This document shows positions 60,320 to 64,000 of a stretch of 64,000 nucleotides of DNA, piece by piece. Every line of letters begins with the position of its first letter. The first letter of the stretch is position 1. The notes beneath the pieces were generated by a model. It made no database searches. It worked only from the letters and a program-made list of their open reading frames with translations, and was not told the DNA's origin. The position numbers and the translations under genes are program-made. The stretch lies in contig NZ_CP012117.1 of assembly GCF_001678905.1 (NCBI RefSeq), forward strand, positions 2,170,001 to 2,234,000, in the 5' to 3' direction. This stretch comes from Dermabacter vaginalis. Lineage in GTDB: Bacteria > Actinomycetota > Actinomycetes > Actinomycetales > Dermabacteraceae.

Positions 60320-60341
60320 GCCCCACGAAGAAAGGACCCCC

Positions 60342-61451
60342 ATGGAAGCTCTCGTCGGTATTCTCACCGGTGGCGGCGTCATAATCGTCATCATCATCGT
60401 TTTGCTCGCCCTGCTTTTCGGCGGCCTCCGCTCCTCGATCCTCTTCACCGTGAAAACGCAAGAAAACGTGATCGTCGAGCGCTTCGGCAAATTCCTGCGC
60501 GTCGCGAAGCCCGGCCTGAATACGAAGATTCCGTTCATGGACACACTCACGAAACCGATCTCGCTGCGTATTCGCCAGCTCGAGGTCAACATCGAGTCGA
60601 AAACGAAAGACAACGTGTTCGTGACCGTTCCGGTCGCCGTGCAGTACGTGATCCGCGAGGAGTCGGTTCAGGACGCCTACTACCGCCTTTCGAACCCCGA
60701 GGCGCAGATCCGCAGCTACGTGTTTGACACGGTGCGCTCGGCCCTCTCGGGCCTCGATCTTGACGCGGCCTTCGAATCGAAGGATGACATTGCCCGCAGC
60801 GTCGAGGCGACCCTCTCGACCCGCATGCAAGAGTTCGGTTTTCACATCGTCAACACCCTTGTGCAGGACATCTCGCCCGATCAGCGCGTGCGCGACTCGA
60901 TGAACTCGATTAACGCCGCACAGCGCGACCGCGTTGCTGCACAGTCGCTCGCCGAGGCTGACAAGATCAAGCGCGTGACGCAGGCTGAAGCCGAGGCCGA
61001 GTCGAAGCGCCTCCAGGGTGAGGGTGTCGCGGCTCAGCGCCGCGCGATCGCCATGGGCATTGCGGAGCAGTACGAGATGCTCAAGCAGGTTGGCATCGAG
61101 AACACCGCTGAAGAACTACTGCTCATGACCCAGTACTTCGACACGATGCAGGACGTGGCCCGCAACGGTCGCTCGAACGTGCTGTTCCTCCCGTCCAATC
61201 CTTCGTCGGTGGGGGCTATGGGGGACGAAATCCGTTCGGCTCTCCTGCAAGCACAGGCGGCAAACGACACGATCAACGGCGATTCCACTCCCGTGAACCC
61301 CGCCGAGCCCGTTGACGGGGAAGGCAATTCGCGCGAGCACATTGAGCGTCTCCGCGCGGAGGCCAAGGAACGTGCCCGCCGCGCGCGGGAAGAGGCACGC
61401 CGTAACGCCGAGGGCGCCGCGCAGAGCGCCCGCGAGCACTTCGGCGAGTAA
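60342..61451 (+). CDS. SPFH-domain protein (stomatin/paraslipin type)
   Basis: The ATG at 60342 with GAAAGGA upstream gives 369 residues; the longer frame overlaps the peroxidase gene. One N-terminal hydrophobic helix (VGILTGGGVIIVIIIVLLALLFGG) anchors it, followed by the SPFH/Band 7 domain (QENVIVERFGKFLRVAKPGLNTKIPF near residue 43) and a coiled coil rich in Ala/Glu/Arg (residues 190-235). The C-terminal tail is Arg/Glu-rich (RRAREEARRNAEGAAQ). Such proteins form membrane-associated rings and lipid microdomains. Confidence 0.92.
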   Translation: MEALVGILTGGGVIIVIIIVLLALLFGGLRSSILFTVKTQENVIVERFGKFLRVAKPGLNTKIPFMDTLTKPISLRIRQLEVNIESKTKDNVFVTVPVAVQYVIREESVQDAYYRLSNPEAQIRSYVFDTVRSALSGLDLDAAFESKDDIARSVEATLSTRMQEFGFHIVNTLVQDISPDQRVRDSMNSINAAQRDRVAAQSLAEADKIKRVTQAEAEAESKRLQGEGVAAQRRAIAMGIAEQYEMLKQVGIENTAEELLLMTQYFDTMQDVARNGRSNVLFLPSNPSSVGAMGDEIRSALLQAQAANDTINGDSTPVNPAEPVDGEGNSREHIERLRAEAKERARRAREEARRNAEGAAQSAREHFGE

Positions 61452-61485
61452 CCGCCCCGGGGCTCCCCACGCCTCAACACTCGCG

Positions 61486-61521
61486 AAAAGGCGGGTCCGG
61501 ATTTCTCCGGGTCCGCCTTTT
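61486..61521. terminator. bidirectional terminator between SPFH and aldo/keto reductase genes
   Basis: AAAAGGCGG pairs with CCGCCTTTT around a partially paired inner arm. It lies between convergent genes. Confidence 0.85.
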
Positions 61522-61541
61522 GCACGTGGAGCGCCAAGCGC

Positions 61542-62483
61542 CTAACGCTTCGGCAAGAGTTCCTTGTCGAGTGCGTCCTTTTCGCCCGCGTCGAGCGTGA
61601 GACTCATGGCTTTCGCGGAATCCGCGATCGAGGCGGGGCGTGAAGCACCGGGAATGGGAAGCACGTGCTCACCGAGCGACATCTCCCAGGCGAGGACCAC
61701 CTGCTGTGGGCTTGCCTCGCAACTGCGGGCGATATCGGCGATCGCGGGGAAGCGCTCTCCTACTTCGGCGGCGCCACCCCCCGTGCCGCCAAGAGGCGAC
61801 CACGGCACGAACGTGATGCCGTGCTCGCCGCAGAACTGCAGCTCATCCCAGCTCGTGTGGTTAAAGCGCGGTGAGAACTCATTTTGCACGGCTGCGAGGT
61901 TGCCTTCGCCAAGCACCTCGAGCGCGATCTCGATTTCCTCGACGCTCGCGTTTGAAATGCCAATGTTCTTCACGTGCCCCTCGTCCTTGAGTTCCGCGAG
62001 GGTCTCGATGGCCTCCGCGTACAGGCGCGTGCGATCGGGGCGGTGGAGGTAGTAGAGGTCGATCTTCTCGACCCCGAGGTTCTTTTTCGAGCGCACGACG
62101 GCTGTGCGGAAGTGGCCAACGGAGCTGTCGCGGCCCCATTGTTCACCCTCGGCTCGCGTGATGCCGCCCTTCGTGGCAACGGCGATCCTCGCCCGGTCAA
62201 AGTCAGGGTGCGCGGCGGCGTAGGCTTCGAGAGCATCGGCAACCTGGCGTTCGTTGTGGCCAACCTTGTTCCACGCCGGGGCGTAGATGTCGGCGGTATC
62301 AATGAGCGTTATCCCGGCATCGAGCGCGGCACCAACGGTCTCGCGCGCGTTCTGTGTATCTTCCGCTTTCTCCTCGAACGAAAGCGGCATTGCTCCGAGC
62401 CCGAGTGGCGTCACCGTCAGGCGCCCGATTGAGCGCAAGGGGTAAGCGATGGATGGGGTAACTGCACTGTCTGCTGTGGTCAT
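61542..62483 (-). CDS. aldo/keto reductase
   Basis: This 313-residue NADPH-dependent reductase has the AKR signatures: the catalytic Asp in LIDTADIYAPAWNKVG near residue 60, the Lys in VATKGGITR near residue 104, YYLHRPD near residue 148 and the C-terminal cofactor block IPGASRPASIADSA near residue 277. The motif YAPAW places the catalytic Tyr. Substrate is unknown; many AKRs reduce aldehydes or sugars. Starts at an ATG. Confidence 0.92.
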   Translation of the reverse strand: MTTADSAVTPSIAYPLRSIGRLTVTPLGLGAMPLSFEEKAEDTQNARETVGAALDAGITLIDTADIYAPAWNKVGHNERQVADALEAYAAAHPDFDRARIAVATKGGITRAEGEQWGRDSSVGHFRTAVVRSKKNLGVEKIDLYYLHRPDRTRLYAEAIETLAELKDEGHVKNIGISNASVEEIEIALEVLGEGNLAAVQNEFSPRFNHTSWDELQFCGEHGITFVPWSPLGGTGGGAAEVGERFPAIADIARSCEASPQQVVLAWEMSLGEHVLPIPGASRPASIADSAKAMSLTLDAGEKDALDKELLPKR

Positions 62484-62492
62484 ACCCCCAGC

Positions 62493-63677
62493 TTAGCGAC
62501 CGTGTGTCTCGGCCAATCGGGCCAGCGCCTCTTCTAGCACCCGCGTAGGCGTACCGAGGTTGAGCCGCTCGAATCCGGGCGCACCGAAGGTTCGCCCATG
62601 CTCGAAGAACACGTGCGCCTCTTGATCGTGCAAGCGCGTCAGCTCGCGCTCGTCGATTTCAAGCTGGCGGAAATCGATCCACTGGAGGAACGTCCCTTCG
62701 AGGGGCGCGATCAACACCTCCGGGAAGTGCTCGGCGAAAAATTCTCTGCTGACGCGATCATTGCGGGCCACGAGCTCGAGGAGGCCCTCGAGCCAATCGC
62801 TCGCCTCCGTGTAGGCGATCTCAACCGCGCGATACCCGAGACAGTTCACGAAGTGGAAGCCCCACGCCTCGAGTTCACGCTCGTAGGCGGCGCGCAATTC
62901 GGCATTCTCGATGATCGCCCAACTCGTTTGCACGCCCGCAAGGTTGAAACTCTTCGACGCCGACGACAGGGTGATGGTCCGTGACGTCGCATCCTCGCTG
63001 ATCGCCGCGAAAGGGATGTGCTCGAAACCCTCGTGAACGATATCCGCGTGGATCTCGTCGGCAATGACCGTGACGTCGTGTGCACGTGCGAGGTGCGCAA
63101 TCTCCTCGAGCTCCGTGTACGTCCACACGCGGCCCGTGGGGTTGTGCGGCGAACACAGGATCAGCACCGAAACATCCTCACTCGAGAGGGCTTCGGCGAG
63201 GGCCGCGAAATCAATGCGGTAGCGCCCGCCCTCCCCGTCGAGGGGAACGCGGACCACGCGCCTGCCCGTTTTCTCGATTGCCTCGACCATGGGTGGGTAG
63301 GCGGGCGTCAAGAGCGCAACCCCGTCGCCCTCCTCGCTCGCTGCACGCACACCGGCAAAAAGCCCCGTCACGACGCCAGGCATCAGTGAAATCCAGCTCG
63401 TGTCAATCGCCCAGCGATGGCGCACGGCTTGCCACATTTGAATCGCCGAGAACAGTGCAGGCGTCGGACCCGTGTACCCCAGGACCGCACTCTCGAGGTG
63501 CTCGCGCAGCCCGCGCGTGATCTCCGGGGCGGGAAGGAAGTCAAGATCCGCAGTCGACAACGGCGCAATGCCAGCCGGCACGTCCCCACCACGCTCGCGC
63601 ATGAGCTCCCACTTCACCGAGCCCGTATCCGTGCGATCCACGAGGGTTTCAAAATCGTATTCGGGCGCGGGAGTCAC
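62493..63677 (-). CDS. PLP-dependent aminotransferase, MalY/PatB family (cystathionine beta-lyase-like)
   Basis: The GTG at 63677 with GAGAGG upstream gives 394 residues. The fold type I aminotransferase has the N-terminal PLADLDFLP-like block (IAPLSTADLDFLPAPEI), LCSPHNPTGRVWTYTELEEI near residue 175, VIADEIHADIVHEG near residue 207 and the PLP Lys in SSASKSFNLAGVQ near residue 240. The blocks fit MalY/PatB beta-C-S lyases that split cystathionine or cysteine conjugates. It lies 9 bases upstream of the aldo/keto reductase, in probable operon order. Confidence 0.92.
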   Translation of the reverse strand: MTPAPEYDFETLVDRTDTGSVKWELMRERGGDVPAGIAPLSTADLDFLPAPEITRGLREHLESAVLGYTGPTPALFSAIQMWQAVRHRWAIDTSWISLMPGVVTGLFAGVRAASEEGDGVALLTPAYPPMVEAIEKTGRRVVRVPLDGEGGRYRIDFAALAEALSSEDVSVLILCSPHNPTGRVWTYTELEEIAHLARAHDVTVIADEIHADIVHEGFEHIPFAAISEDATSRTITLSSASKSFNLAGVQTSWAIIENAELRAAYERELEAWGFHFVNCLGYRAVEIAYTEASDWLEGLLELVARNDRVSREFFAEHFPEVLIAPLEGTFLQWIDFRQLEIDERELTRLHDQEAHVFFEHGRTFGAPGFERLNLGTPTRVLEEALARLAETHGR

Positions 63678-63768
63678 GGCTCATACCTCTCATATTGTCG
63701 TCGTTGAACGGCTAGCACCATCCATCGTACGGCGCTCACTCTCGGTTCGTGGTCGTACCATAATTCTT

Positions 63769-64000
63769 ATGCGTGAAGCCCCTCTGATCTCATTCGTTGT
63801 GCCGTGTTACAACTCAGCGGAGTACATGCGAAGGGGGATCGACTCGATTCTTTTCGACGGCGGCGAGGTGCGCGAGCGTATCGAGATCATTCTCGTGAAC
63901 GACGGTTCGACGGACGACACGGAGCAGATTGCCCGCGAGTACGAAGAACGGCACCCAGAGATTGTGCGCGTCGTGAGCCAGGAAAACGGCGGGCACGGCG
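63769..64000 (+). CDS. GT2-family glycosyltransferase, N-terminal part (runs off the window)
   Basis: The ATG at 63769 opens a frame that continues past the end. It has the GT-A start LISFVVPCYNSAEYMRRGIDSIL and the nucleotide-binding EIILVNDGSTDDTEQIAREY. The sequence TACCAT 8-13 bases before the ATG looks like a -10 box, so the mRNA may be leaderless. Polysaccharide or envelope glycan synthesis is likely, but the acceptor is unknown. Confidence 0.85.
   Translation, partial: MREAPLISFVVPCYNSAEYMRRGIDSILFDGGEVRERIEIILVNDGSTDDTEQIAREYEERHPEIVRVVSQENGGHG

Overview
This window looks like chromosome from a high-GC Gram-positive actinobacterium. Evidence: strong G/C third-position bias, actinobacteria-type housekeeping genes (ppc, serS, argS, pheA), actinobacterial families of unknown function (DUF5926, DUF4862), several GTG/TTG starts, Tat/lipobox lipoproteins and an LPXTG-type surface sialidase. 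A Dermabacteraceae-like or related host is my guess; I could not run a search.

Left part (1-26.4 kb). After a tRNA-Arg comes a compact putative ether-lipid locus: an alkyl-DHAP synthase-like FAD enzyme, a PlsC acyltransferase and an SDR reductase are translationally coupled on the minus strand, and a fatty acyl reductase-HAD phosphatase fusion is divergent from them. A formate/nitrite channel, PEP carboxylase, tRNA-Ser(GCT), four tandem paralogous lipoproteins, a Bcp peroxiredoxin, tRNA-Ser(TGA), a HAD phosphatase, seryl-tRNA synthetase, a DAG-kinase-like lipid kinase, prephenate dehydratase, a large membrane protein, a GT2 glycosyltransferase, DUF5926, a small SH3-like protein, a uracil-type permease, another large membrane protein and a flavin reductase follow.

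Middle (about 26.46-34.25 kb) is an accessory island with mixed and often lower GC. It holds a truncated plasmid replication gene, an internally deleted MmeI-like DNA methyltransferase/restriction gene, an unrecognised 306-311 aa protein, a decayed RHS-type polymorphic toxin followed by an intact candidate immunity gene, a serine recombinase and two decayed IS3-family elements.

Right part (34.3-50.9 kb) is a complete sialic acid scavenging locus: an extra family-5 binding protein, a GntR/FadR regulator (NanR-like), a SiaEFGI-type ABC transporter (the third gene is a permease-ATPase fusion), a sialidase without signal peptide, then nanA-nanK-nanE-DUF4862 and a secreted, wall-anchored sialidase. 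Two matching palindromes next to the siaE and nanA promoters are likely NanR operators. The pathway runs from host glycan to free sialic acid (secreted sialidase), uptake (SiaEFGI), ManNAc plus pyruvate (NanA), ManNAc-6-P (NanK) and GlcNAc-6-P (NanE).

The last part (51-64 kb) is housekeeping: argS, an alpha/beta hydrolase, MTA/SAH nucleosidase, a BCCT osmolyte transporter with a strikingly repetitive C-terminal tail, a ribbon-helix-helix protein, a sulfurtransferase, a HAD phosphatase, a PfkB kinase, glutathione peroxidase, an SPFH protein, an aldo/keto reductase, a MalY-type lyase and the start of a glycosyltransferase.
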